Part shown: one piece after another, positions 11,776 to 22,996 of the stretch
Layout: each line of letters starts with the position of its first letter
How positions within the stretch are numbered: position 1 is the stretch's first letter
NCBI RefSeq assembly: GCF_014898815.1
Contig: NW_026515497.1
Span: 744,001 to 808,000, forward strand
Reading direction: 5' to 3'
Length of the DNA: 64,000 nt
Origin: Panonychus citri
Taxonomy: Eukaryota > Arthropoda > Arachnida > Trombidiformes > Tetranychidae
Position numbers and translations under genes: made by a program
Notes under the pieces: generated by a model
The model's database searches: none
The model's input: only the letters and a program-made list of their open reading frames with translations
What the model was told of the DNA's origin: nothing

Positions 11776-14425
11776 GATGATGATGATGATGATGATGATA
11801 GCGATGATGGAGTGACGAAGATGAAAATAACGAGGAATAAAAAGAGAAATGATAAAAGAATGAAAATCAATCATTGAATGAATTTGAACACAAAGAAGAA
11901 AATAATTTTACCTTTAAGTCTCTGTATATTATTCCTTGTGAATGAAGATAATCGAGAGCTAAAAGTATCTCACTGGAATAAAATCTTGTTCTATCTTCGG
12001 TAAATATCCTCTCCTTTGACAGATGGAAAAACAATTCACCCCCATTAACATATTCTATTACGAAACATAGACGTAGATCTGTTTGAAATGAATATTTTAG
12101 TGTCTGTGGGAGAGAAAAAGATAAAAAGATGAGGAGAGAGAAAAAGGAGAAAAACAAATTAAGAGATTAGATTTTAAGGACAAGAGTAACAGTAGTTGTT
12201 GTTATTGTGATAAATTGTATCATTTTGGTTGGTAGATTTTTGTTATTGTTTTCAGATTATTTGTTGACACAATTAAAGTTATAGCCGAATAATAATAATA
12301 ATAATAGCAAGTAAACAATTTAGTTTCTATTTTCTATTATTATTATTATTATTATTATTATGTTGTTGTTGTTTTGCTATTTTTCAATAACAGTAATCAA
12401 TCAACCAATCAATCAAAAGATAGTTATAGTAGATGGATAAGTAGATATAATAGCAAATGTATATTTAAGAAATAAAAGGAAAGGTAGAAAAGAGGAAAGA
12501 TAATGATTAAATCGTGATAAATAGAATTAATTGAATGAGCAACAATATATAAATATAATAAAGATAATTAATTGTAATAATGTTTCAATAAAGTATAAAA
12601 TTGTGATTTCTATTTTTTTTTCTTGAGAAAAAAGGTGTATGTTTCATGATTAGAAAGAAATTGTTATTGTGGTAATACAAACAAGGGAAAAAATCACTAG
12701 TTGTAAGAAACTAAAGAGAGAGAGAGAGAGAGTGAGTGAGAGAAAAATAATTCCAAGATAACGAAAGGAAAAAGATGATGATAGGAAAGGAGAGAGAGAG
12801 ATGATAATGAAAATTAGTAGATAATGATGGATACACATATAAAAAGCAAGGAGGAAAAATAAATTAAATGTAAATATGATTATCATAATGGGCAAGAGTG
12901 TGTATTTTTTTTTCTTTTCATAGCCTTTGGTAAAAAAAAGTGCAATCTTGATTAGGGACATCGAACTCGTTGTTAAAAGAGATGATAGCCAAAAGAGGAG
13001 AGAGAGAGAGAGAGAGAAAGGCAAAGATGGAGAGAGGGAGGATGATGATGATGATGATGAAAGAAAAAAAGAAGAGTGTGGTAAAAGAGAAAGGGAGAGT
13101 GAAAGGGAAAGAGAATCAATGAAGGGCGGTGGTCAAACTTACAATTAAAAAAGGATGTTTAGTATTCTTTAGGACTCGGTTTTCGGTTAATGTGTGGGTT
13201 ACTTCGTCTTTAGCGATGATCACTTCTTTCTTTAGCACTTTCATTGCGTAAAGCATTCGACTTGCTTTCTCTTGGCACAATATTACTTTGCCAAAAGTTC
13301 CTTTGCCCAGAACTTTGATGAACTCAAAATCTTCGATACTCTGTGTATGTGAGTGTAAGTGTGTTTTTAGAGGTTAAAGGGAGAGAGAGAGAAAAAAGAA
13401 TTGGATTAATATTTACAGGTAAGAACAAAGGAATAGAAAAAGAAAATGTATAAATTACAATTTTTCTGTCCCTTGATGATGAACTGTTACGGGTTATGTT
13501 GAGTCTACTGCTCATATCTTCATCTTCCTTGAGATCCATATCTATGTACATATCCTGATCATCATTAGCCGACATAACGGAGGCAACATGTTCAATGGCT
13601 TGGCACCATTCATTTCTGTCAGAATCAGTGTCAGTACAGAAAGTCCTTTCAATAACACTTGACCAATGGAGACCTTTCAACAGAAAGGTATAAGGCTTTG
13701 ATTTTTCAATTTTAAACACCTGACATCCTCTAACAGTGAAACGATTTAAAGGTTCACCAAAATCTCTTTCAGGTTTTTGTTTAAATCCTTTGAGATCACC
13801 ATTATCATATAGAATAAAATACCTTGGCCTCCAATTTTTAATGTGTTCACCTCTTTTTAAAAGCCATCCTTCCTTAATTAACTTGGGCTCTGGAATGTTT
13901 GTTAACATAGTAAAAATTTGATCACTAGTTAAAAAAAAAGAAGAAAAAATTGACGAAGAAAAATGATGTTATTTGTGTTTTAACTTTAGTAGAGCTGAAG
14001 AAAGAAGACAGAAATGGAAAAGAGAAAGAAAAAAGAGAGAGAGAGAGAGAGAAAAAGAAATGAAATAAAAGAAATAAGAGAGGGAGAGAAATAATGAGAA
14101 AAAGAATATGAGAGAAAAAGGGAGAGAGATGATGAGAAATTTATACGTACAGACAAGTCAGAGATAGAATAATAAGATAAAGAAGAAAAAAGTAAGCAAG
14201 GTAGGGAGAAAGAGACACGAGACACTGTTGAAAGAGAAAAAGATGATCAATTTAACAGAATAACAATTACATTTAATTTTGATATTCCATGTAAATTATG
14301 AGAGAGAAGGAGAGAAAAACCAAAAATACAATAATACCAAACGAAAATAAAAACAAGTTGATCGACAGAATGAGAGAGATAGAAAAGAGAAAAGAGAAAA
14401 TGAAAAACCACCTGACACAATTCAT
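9993..14425 (-). CDS. AKT: AKT / protein kinase B
   Basis: Serine/threonine kinase of the insulin-PI3K pathway. Main exons: 13924-13459 (PH domain, KEGWLLKRGEHIKNWRPRYF), 13340-13143 (GKGTFGKVILC loop and VAIK-type MKVLKKE lysine), 12103-11912 (hinge; ends IIYRDLK), 11129-10698 (DFGLCKE, activation loop KTFCGTPEY, APEVLED) and 10178-9993. From the internal ATG at 13908 the protein is 485 residues. The activation-loop Thr is 312 on that numbering and the turn-motif Thr is near 454. The hydrophobic motif FQQFSY places its Ser at 478. All PDK1/TORC2 target sites are present. The PH exon has an acceptor at 13924 and stays in frame with two near-identical upstream mini-exons (14425-14412 or 15702-15689) coding MNCV plus a split Ser. 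This would add ten residues. Confidence 0.95.
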
Positions 14426-14495
14426 AGATGGAGTTGCGATCATTTAAAAAGAACAAAATGTAAAGAGGGAAATTTAAATTACATTGAGAATCGAT
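14252..14495 (-). repeat. Duplicated AKT first-exon segment, proximal copy
   Basis: About 240 bases nearly match 15544-15780 in the same orientation. Shared landmarks are the block around TTACATTTAATTT, the CCACCTGACACAATTCATAG block and the stretch through TTTAAAAAGAACAAAATGTA. On the minus strand both copies carry ATGAATTGTGTCAG followed by GTGG, a possible first coding exon with its donor. GA-rich sequence inside has drifted between the copies. Confidence 0.8.
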
Positions 14496-14763
14496 TCGTT
14501 TTCTGTTTTGTTAATTGAAATGTTTTACTTTATATTTATTCATTTTTCCTTAGAGAAAGAACAATAATTGGATGATTATACAGAAGGAATGATTTCTTCA
14601 TAACATATGAGATATTTTCTTAGATATGAGAGAGTTGTAGAGAAGGAAAAAGAGAGAGAGAGAGTGGGAGAGATAGAGAGAGAGACATGAGATGGAAATA
14701 TAAGTTGGGACCGAGAACATTGTGAAAAAAGAAACAATTTTACTCAAAGTCACTTTGTTTACT

Positions 14764-15345
14764 CTATTTTTTGTTTTTAATTGTTGAATCTTTTTTACGT
14801 AAAATCCTCCGAAGTTTAGATGATTTTCCTACAATAGGAGTGGTATTTGTTGTTGTGGTTGTGATTGGTGATGATGTTGATGATGTATTGTTGATGGAGG
14901 TGTTAAGATAATTGGTTGTTGGTGTCGTGGTGTTTGTTGATGTTGCTGTTGTTGTTGTTGATGATGATGATAACGGTGAATTTGTTGGATTTATATTGCT
15001 AGATTGATGAATATTTGATGTGGTTGGAGTTGATTCATTTAATGTATTACTAAAAGATGATGAATCCCTTGGACCTTCAAGAGTCCATGTTGAAAAATAA
15101 GGCTTCAAACTTGGCTTTGGTGTGGATGATATGCTTATATCGTCAAATTCTTGCCCTGAATCACTAAAATCACCAATATCATCTTCATCGAGAAAATCAT
15201 CTATTTGAGTATCATTTTGAGCCATCACTTGTTCCATATAACCTTTATACTGTTCCTCAGATTCAAAAGCCTCAGTCTCCGGAAGCTTAAATTTTCTAAG
15301 AAGACGAATAAACCTTTGTTTCAAATTGTTAGTGGTTGTTGACAT
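14764..15345 (-). CDS. Unknown Ser/Thr-rich protein nested between the AKT first-exon copies
   Basis: A single-exon ORF of 193 residues that I do not recognise. The N-terminal 65 residues look like conserved protein: basic amphipathic LKQRFIRLLRKFKLPE, then EEQYKGYMEQVMAQND and an acidic DFLDEDDIGDFSDS stretch. A short TPKPSLKPYF motif follows. Then come about 90 residues of Ser/Thr/Asn low complexity and a basic tail (KLRRILRKKDSTIKNKK). No signal peptide or membrane segment is visible. A pyrimidine-rich leader precedes the ATG, and I find no AG acceptor close to it, so an unspliced 5' end is likely. It sits on the same strand as AKT, inside what would be AKT intron 1 if the distal first exon is used. 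It is probably a real gene, of unknown function. Confidence 0.55.
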   Translation of the reverse strand: MSTTTNNLKQRFIRLLRKFKLPETEAFESEEQYKGYMEQVMAQNDTQIDDFLDEDDIGDFSDSGQEFDDISISSTPKPSLKPYFSTWTLEGPRDSSSFSNTLNESTPTTSNIHQSSNINPTNSPLSSSSTTTTATSTNTTTPTTNYLNTSINNTSSTSSPITTTTTNTTPIVGKSSKLRRILRKKDSTIKNKK

Positions 15346-15543
15346 ATTGATATAAAATGATAATCAAGATTATTTGAGAGGGAGAAAGAAAAAGGGAGAG
15401 AGAGAGAAAGATACAGACAGACAAATAGAGAGAGAGCGAGAGGAGGTAGAGAAAAAAAAAGAAATAGAATATCAAGATGAGAAATTGATTAAAGATACAG
15501 AAATTTAAATTGGTTGAAGAACCAAGCACAGAGTTAATCGAAA

Positions 15544-15780
15544 TTAACACAAAATTACATTTAATTTAGATATTCCATGTAAATTGAGAGAGAGAAAGAG
15601 AGAGACCAAAAATATAATAATAAATGGAAAAATAAAAATAAAAACAAGTTGTGACAGAAAAAGAGATAGAAAAGTAAAGAGAAACCACCTGACACAATTC
15701 ATAGATGGAGTTGCGATCGTTTAAAAAGAACAAAATGTAAAGAGGGAAATTTAAATTCCATCGAAAATCGATTGTGTTAT
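15544..15780 (-). repeat. Duplicated AKT first-exon segment, distal copy
   Basis: Second copy of the segment at 14252-14495. It contains the minus-strand mini-exon 15702-15689 (ATGAATTGTGTCAG, donor GTGGTT), which splices in frame to the AKT PH exon at 13924. It lies 249 bases from the HIRA start codon on the opposite strand. Confidence 0.8.
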
Positions 15781-15951
15781 TTTCCAACAGGTGGCGCTTC
15801 CAGTCGAAAATTGGATCATCTTGATAATTTTTGTTTCCAATTTTTGATGAGAATTTATTTTGATTTGATTTTTTTTTATCACAATTTAACTAATTGTTCA
15901 TTTAATTACAATTAATTTTTATGACTACTGATTTTACATCAACAGGGTGAT
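15703..15951. promoter_or_regulatory. Probable bidirectional AKT/HIRA promoter region
   Basis: Only about 250 bases separate the distal AKT mini-exon ATG (minus strand, 15702) from the HIRA ATG (plus strand, 15952). Each gene needs a promoter here if these starts are used. A CAACAG acceptor-like site just before the HIRA ATG and CAGGTGGCG near 15790 would fit a spliced HIRA leader. No core promoter element is decisive. Confidence 0.4.
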
Positions 15952-18900
15952 ATGAAACTCCTCAAGCCCGTTTGGGTTAATCATGACGGTTAGTTGATTA
16001 ATTTCTTATTGTCACTTTGTTGGTTTGCTTTTTTTTTATTCTATTCTTTTCTCACCTTTTGTTTTTACATGTGATCTAATCTAATTGATCATTGATTAAT
16101 TTTCTTTTATTTTCTTTATTTAATTCGATTAATTGTAATTTTTTCTATTGGTATTGTGTTGACAGGTCAACCCATATTCTCTGTTGATATTCATCCGGAT
16201 GGGACAAAGTTTGCTACTGGTGGACAAGGTGAGTTTCTATCAGAATATTTTTTTTTTATTCTCTTCAATGGTAACCCGGCTTTAATTGCTTTCTCTTAGT
16301 CTGGTGGTTTCCTCTTCTTTATCTCTCTTTCTCTTACTTTTCTATCTCATCATCTTTCATTTACTGTATTTTTAGCTCTTTGTGTGATATTTTTTTTCTT
16401 CTTCTTTTGTCTTTGTTTTTGTTCATTCGTTTGATTCGTTTTTTTTTTGCTTTTTCTTTAGGTGGTGATGCTGGGCGAGTATGTTTATGGAATTTTGGAC
16501 CTGTCATCAATGAAGAATTGGAGAAAAAAGAATCAGTGCCTAAATTGTTGTGTCAAATGGACAATCACTTAGCTTGTGTCAATGTTGTCAGGTGGTCTCA
16601 ATCTGGTAAATATTTGGCATCGGCTGGAGATGATGAAACCATCATGATTTGGCAAATCTCTAAGTATTTGGGATCATCAGCGACTTCAATCTTTCGAGGA
16701 TCTGCTAATGTTGAACAATGGAGATGTATTGCCACTCTTCGTGGACACTCTGGTGATATTCTTGATCTCAATTGGTCACCTTCAGATGAATATATTGCTT
16801 CCGGTTCAGTTGATAATAATGTTATCGTTTGGAATGCTCGTAAATTTCCTGAAATAGTTACCAGATTAAATGGACACAATGGTTTTGTCAAAGGAGTCAG
16901 TTGGGATCCCATTGGTAAATACGTTGCCTCACAATCTGATGATAAATCAGTTAAAATTTGGCGAACCAAAGATTGGAAAGAAGAGAAAACTGTTAGTGAA
17001 CCATTTCGTGAGTGTGGTGGTACAACTCATGTACTTCGATTGAATTGGTCACCTGATGGTCAATTTTTAGTCTCAGCTCATGCAATGAATAACCGAGGAT
17101 CAACAGCTCAAATCATTGAAAGAGAAGGATGGAGAGCACAAAAAGATTTTGTTGGTCATCGTAAAGCGGTTGCCTGTGTTCGATTTAATCCAAATATACT
17201 CACCGAAGATTCAAATTTTTATACATTAATCGCCTTAGGAAGTCGTGATAAATCAGTTTCTGTTTGGAGTACAAAAAATAGACGACCCACCTTAGTGATT
17301 CATGATCTTTTCCAAAGTTCTGTCCTTGATTTAACTTGGAGTAAAGATGGTTATTCACTTCTTGGTTGTTCTAGAGATGGGACAGTGGCATTTATACAAT
17401 TTGAACCAGGAGAAATTGGTAAAACGGCATCGGAAGAAGCCAAAATGGCTTATTTTCAAAAATTATATGGCAAAAGCTTACAATCATCATCCAAAGAGAC
17501 TCTGCTTATTGAAGATCCAGAGATTCTAAAAGTGCGAGAAGAACAACTGAAGAAGGTAAAAAAAATCATCTTAGCTTTTTATATCAATTAATTGACTAAA
17601 CTTTCTTTCATTTTATTCTTTGTATACAGAAGGAGCAAGAAAAGTTGAAACAGCAAACATCTAGTTCGTCTAATAATAACAATAACAACAATAATAATAG
17701 TAAAGAGCAAAATTTGAATAATTGTTCTGGTATCTCGATTGTGCAAAATGGTAACAATGATTTACATAAATCTGGTCTAAATCTTAGTGATATAAATAAT
17801 ATTAACAAAGGTCCGACTGATAAACAAATAGAGACTCGAATGCCAAATGGTCGTAAAAGGATTACACCGATATTTATTCCACCTCCAAATGATTGCGATG
17901 GAGCACCAATGCCATTTAACGCTAGTGCAACAACATTCTCAACAACCGAACCCGATGTGGCCTCACTATTATCATCTTTAAAGTCAGATCAAAGGGCAGA
18001 CTCAAATATTTCATCAACTCCTAAACAAAGTCCAGAGAAACAGGAGCAACCCGAACAACAGAAACCATCACAACAACAACAACAACAAGTACAATCAACA
18101 CCAGTAATCAGTAATCAACAAACACCAAAATTATCTGGAGTCTCACCTGTTACACCAGGATCGATACTTTCACCAATAGAAGCACCAATAGTCTCTCTCA
18201 CGGATTCAATACAAAATAAAACTCAAAACACATCAAATGGTGATAATAATAACAATGAGACACCTCTCTCATTAACTTCATCATCTTCAACGTCCAAAAA
18301 TCCTTCCGAGTCAACCGAAAAGCGACCTGCCACACCAAACGAAAGTATTTCACCAAACTCTTCCGCTAAGAAGATTAAATTATCTACAACCACTACAGTA
18401 CCACAATCAACAAAAACATTGAATAACAAATCAGCTGATCAACCAACAGTTAAACAAGCCAACGGGCCAACACGACCACCTGCTGTACATTTGATTCAGA
18501 AACTTATGCCCAACGATAAAAAGAAACCAAATCGTCAAAATTTCAGTAATATTACCAAAACACCAACTTCATCCATCCAAGTTGTTCGAGTTGAAGATCG
18601 AAACGAGAAATCATCAACAACGACAACAACATCAGCACCTCGATCAGAGGTTAGAGGATCAATTATGTTACCAAGTTTAAAGATTGATAAAAATTCAACA
18701 ATCAGTGTTAAAGTTTTGGATGAAAACGGTTTATCAAAATTTTTAAGTATCGAAATTGAAAATAACATTAGCAATTCATCACTTTCAATTGTTCGGGTTT
18801 TGAACCAAGAGAATGAAAAAGTTTGGGAAATGATTTTATCGTCAAAAATTTGTGGTATCTCAGCTTGTCCCAATCTAGTCGCAGTGGCCTGTTCTGATTT

Positions 18901-19785
18901 AACTCTATCAGTTTTTAGTACCACAACGGGTAGACGGCTTCATACACCGATTACTCTTGACTCATTGGCGAGTAAATTAAATTGTTATAAACATTATCTA
19001 TTAGCAGTAACATGTAAAGCATCAGCTTGGCTCTGGGATTTTGAAAAACATTCAGTGGTTGTCAAAAATGAATCTCTTCAACCAATCTTGTCATCTAGTA
19101 CAACAGTTGTAAACACTGGAATCACTGATTCAGGATCACCGGTAATCACAATTTCTTCCGGTAAATCATATGTTTTCGACCTTTCCTTTGGTAGTTGGTC
19201 ACTAGTGTCCAATGATAATGATCTACTCAACTTTTTCTCTGACTATAAGCAAATGTGGAAACCTGAGACCAATTCTTATCCATTAGCAATTCTTCAGTCA
19301 CAAAACAGGTGAGTGAAAAAACTGTTTACTTATTATTTGATTATTAATCTTCTTGTATGTTTCTTTTTCTATTTATTAACAGTTTAATTAAAAAGAGTCA
19401 TAATGTTTTCCTGTCCAATTCAAATCTCCAAAAAACTGGAACTTTAAGTTTCATTGATCAACAATTATCTTCAGCTTTTATTCTTGGCTCATCTAAGGAA
19501 TATCGTCATTGGCTAATCACTTTAGCCCAATTTTTAACTGAACAAGGGATTGAACTTCGTCTCCGAGAATTGTGTCAATTTCTTCTTGGTCCACCATTTT
19601 CCTCGTCTGAAAGTAATTGGGATTCAAGCATTTTAGGAAATGAGAAACACTCACTTTTACGAGAGATTCTGGCGATCATCACAACTAATTTAAAGTTACA
19701 GAGGATTTACACGGAGTTTAAACAACAACTTGATCTCATCTCATCATTTTCATCTTCATCCTCGTCATTTTCATCATTTTCATGA
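15952..19785 (+). CDS. HIRA: HIRA histone H3.3 chaperone
   Basis: Core subunit of the HIRA complex, which deposits H3.3-H4 independently of replication. Five exons keep frame: 15952-15988, 16166-16228, 16462-17555, 17630-19308 and 19383-19785, giving 1091 residues (human about 1017). The start MKLLKPVWVNHDG and IFSVDIHPDGTKFATGGQ match the family almost word for word. WD40 repeats fill roughly the first 365 residues (NHLACVNVVRWS, HSGDILDLNWSP, GGTTHVLRLNWSPDG, AMNNRG). The ASF1-binding B-domain signature RMPNGRKRITPIFI is near residues 468-482. A long Asn/Gln/Ser-rich linker separates it from the C-terminal HIRA domain (VAVACSDLTLSVFSTTTGRR, SSKEYRHWL). The tail is Ser/Phe-rich. The low-complexity linker explains the extra length. 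Confidence 0.97.
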
Positions 19786-21472
19786 TGCTCAACTGCTCTT
19801 TCTCTATAACTAATCATTATGATCAACCTCGGATCGTTTTGGATTTGTAAATAATTTTGTAAAAAGTAATTGTAATCACAACAATCACGCTCTCTCTTTC
19901 TTTCTTTCAGTTCGCCGGTTTTTTTTTTCATTCACCTTTAATCTCACCAAATTGTGAGAATATGATTTAAATTAATTGCTAATCAACTTTACCCTCTCTT
20001 CAACCGTCAATTATTTCCTTTTCCTATTTCCAACTAAGAAAATATTTTTTTAGAAATCAAAGTCAATTTAAATGTAATAATCAAACTTTTTTTCCCTTTA
20101 TCATAAAAATCAACTTTTTCAACACAAAACAAACCAAAACTTTGCAAACTTTTCTCTCACAATCAAGTTACCCTCGAACTAACAACTTCTCTCTATCAGC
20201 CCAACGAAAAATAGTCCAGAATGAAAGATAAACAATGAAAACAAAAGGAGATCGTTAATTGTTGACAAAGATCAAAGATCCATGACAATGAGGATGAAAG
20301 AGTGAAAAAGATCAACAAACCTAAATCTCGACAACGTTTCTCTTTGGACTAGACTTAAGGTCAAAAGTCGATCGCCCTCAGTGTGACCTTCCCAAGGTCA
20401 AAATCCAAGACTAGAAATATTTATCATCTCTCACTCTCTTTCTTTCCTCCCTTACTTTTCACTTTTCGCCCTCTGGTTAGCCTTTTATTTCTCATCTTCT
20501 TCTCTACCGATGTTCTGGTAGGTTGTTTTTTTCTTCTTCTTCTATCTAATAACAATAATCTTCCATTTTCCATCATTATCTTAATTTCTTTTACATTCGT
20601 GATTTACTATTCTAATATTTTCCAATTGTGATTATCCTCATCATCTATTTGATTATCAACAATTTCTCTCTTTCTCTCTTTCTAAATAGAGTAGAAAACA
20701 TTTTTCTCTCTCAATCTCTTTGTTCATGTTACTTTTTTTTTCTATTCTTCCATCACCAATAATAGAAACTGTGCTAATCTACAAATCCACCTGAAAGAAG
20801 AAGATTAAATCCCAATCATCAGTAAATCTTTTTTTTCTCTCTCTCATTAGAAGAAAAAACAAAATTCATCAAGTGTCGTCAATTATTGTTATAGAATTTC
20901 GGTTAAACCTGTTTCTTTTTCTTTCTTTCTCCTCTTTCCTCTTCTTCTTCTTCTTCTTCTTTCCTTGTGGTTCTCTTAATCCACCGAGAGGCGAAAAGTG
21001 TAAAAGATTAACCATTTTGATTAACCAACTTGTTGATATTCTGTCTTCTTCTTGTACTTCATCAATTGACCAATCCAATTGTTGATTAAATGTTTAATTA
21101 TGATAACAAAACGATCAGTAGATTAGATAACCATTACAAATTCTCTCTCTATATCAACTCTCACTTTAGAAACTCCATCTTACCAGTGTGTTTGTTTCTC
21201 TATCAACATAATGTATTAGATCAACAACAACACTTTCAACTTTTCTATTCTATTTCTTAATGAATAATCTTTCTTTTTTCTATTCTCCAATCTCTCTTTC
21301 ACCTTCTCATTACTGTGATTAGCCGATGATCTTGATATAAAAACAAGAACAATAATCCATCAAGTGTCCACTGTTGATCCTGATTGTCTTTCAACCTACT
21401 CTCCTTTACCATTGTCTTTCATATTGGTCATCGTTACCACCGCCGTCCGTTCATAACCCTGTGACCTTCACC
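19786..21472. other. Spacer between HIRA and the 21.5 kb gene
   Basis: Mostly pyrimidine-rich (TTC/CTT) low-complexity sequence. It should hold the HIRA 3' UTR and the promoter and leader of the next gene. Open frames here consist of Phe/Leu/Ser runs, and I do not regard them as genes. Confidence 0.5.
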
Positions 21473-22996
21473 ATGACATCTATAGCTGATCGCCATCTTT
21501 ATCCAATCTTCATGTTACCATCAAAATTATTTTCCAAATTTCGAGGTTGGATTTATGGTTACATTAGATTACTCCTTGGTATGGTTTGCTCAGTTTCCTG
21601 TTTATTTTGTGTATTCACATTTATTTGGTATTTAACCTTTCGAGGTCTTTATGGTTTCCTGATTAATTTACAATTATGCCAACAACCCACTGGCTGTGGA
21701 CCTGATGATGATGAAAATGACCTAAACATTGAATATACCGATTATCAATCGGGTAAACGTGGTAGTTTTCTGACACGATGTCGAGCACAAGCTGAATTAA
21801 TTCAAAAATCATTGAAAAAAAGTCGATCCAATGGAGATAATAAATCTCCCAATGGACATAATGTTAAACAAAACAATTGTAATGATACTATTCAAGAAAA
21901 CAATGGTAATAATCATCATCATCGTTGCCATAACCATAATCAAAGTCACAGTCACAGTCACCATCATCATCATCATCACCATAATTCACCCACCAAGGAA
22001 AACTCAGCTCATGGAGTTCTTGTTAGAAACTCTTCATACGTTTCTGAAGTTTATTACGATGAAAATGGTCATAAAATTGGTGAACAAATTTACCTTACAA
22101 ATGATTCTGACGGTTTGGAGGAATCATATTTCCAATTCAAAGTGAATGATTATCAACACCTCAAAGAACTCGGTGCTATATCTACAAGTGTCCTGGTCGA
22201 AGAGGAACCGTTCGATGGTGGAGCTAAACAAGAGACCGAAGCGAATGTTGAAAATTCCCCTGATAATGAACCTCAAGAGGATAAACATGGTGCTAGTGGT
22301 GGAGATTGCGAAGAGAAAATCGTTGATTCCGGCGATGACAACGGCAGTGGTTCCGCCACAATTAAAGAATCAAACATGTTCCACCTTTCAGTTTCCCACT
22401 CCCCTGAATCAACCACCTCTTATTGTGGCTCCATTTTAACCGATGAACCAGGTAATATCTATGAAGACGATTCTAGTGCCAAAACTTTGATTAACAACGA
22501 AAACAATACAACAACTTATTCATCGACAATCATCCCAACAGATAAAACAACCAGCGATCAACAATCAACATTATTACATTTAAAATCTGAGAATCAAGAA
22601 AATGATTCAAGTAATAGTAATTATCCTGATCCTGATAACATTTGCTCAACAACAACAACAAATCAAGTCCAGTTGAACAAATATCCAATCGAATCAATTA
22701 AAGAAGAGGAAACCAAAGATTCAACAATTAACTTAGTTACAATACCTGATTGTTCAATTGATAAAGTTAATTGTGATAATATTAATGATGATAAACCAAA
22801 TGGTGTTCAACTTAATGGTAATGCTACCGGTGAAAAAAAACAAACCACCAATGGTGATGATACTAAATCTAAATCAGTTAATGAAATTGCCAGAGAAATC
22901 GAAAGCTCAATTAAAGACCAATCAACTGGACCTTCGAAAAGGACGAAGAAAAAACGTCGCTATAATAATAATTACAATCGAAGTAAAAACAGTTAG
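21473..22996 (+). CDS. Unknown membrane-anchored acidic protein, single exon
   Basis: 507 residues from the ATG at 21473, the first ATG in the frame. I do not recognise the family. The N-terminal 90 residues are the most protein-like: FRGWIYGYIRLLLGMVCSV runs into CLFCVFTFIWYLTFRGLYGFL, one long or two short membrane segments. Then QQPTGCGPDDDEND and a conserved-looking GSFLTRCRAQAELIQKSLKKS follow. A His/Asn-rich tract near residues 150-175 precedes a structured-looking block (VRNSSYVSEVYYDENGHKIGEQIYL). The rest is acidic, Ser/Asn/Thr-rich and probably disordered, ending in a basic tail RTKKKRRYNNNYNRSKNS. Overlapping frames stay open because of the repetitive composition. A role cannot be assigned. 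Confidence 0.65.
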   Translation: MTSIADRHLYPIFMLPSKLFSKFRGWIYGYIRLLLGMVCSVSCLFCVFTFIWYLTFRGLYGFLINLQLCQQPTGCGPDDDENDLNIEYTDYQSGKRGSFLTRCRAQAELIQKSLKKSRSNGDNKSPNGHNVKQNNCNDTIQENNGNNHHHRCHNHNQSHSHSHHHHHHHHNSPTKENSAHGVLVRNSSYVSEVYYDENGHKIGEQIYLTNDSDGLEESYFQFKVNDYQHLKELGAISTSVLVEEEPFDGGAKQETEANVENSPDNEPQEDKHGASGGDCEEKIVDSGDDNGSGSATIKESNMFHLSVSHSPESTTSYCGSILTDEPGNIYEDDSSAKTLINNENNTTTYSSTIIPTDKTTSDQQSTLLHLKSENQENDSSNSNYPDPDNICSTTTTNQVQLNKYPIESIKEEETKDSTINLVTIPDCSIDKVNCDNINDDKPNGVQLNGNATGEKKQTTNGDDTKSKSVNEIAREIESSIKDQSTGPSKRTKKKRRYNNNYNRSKNS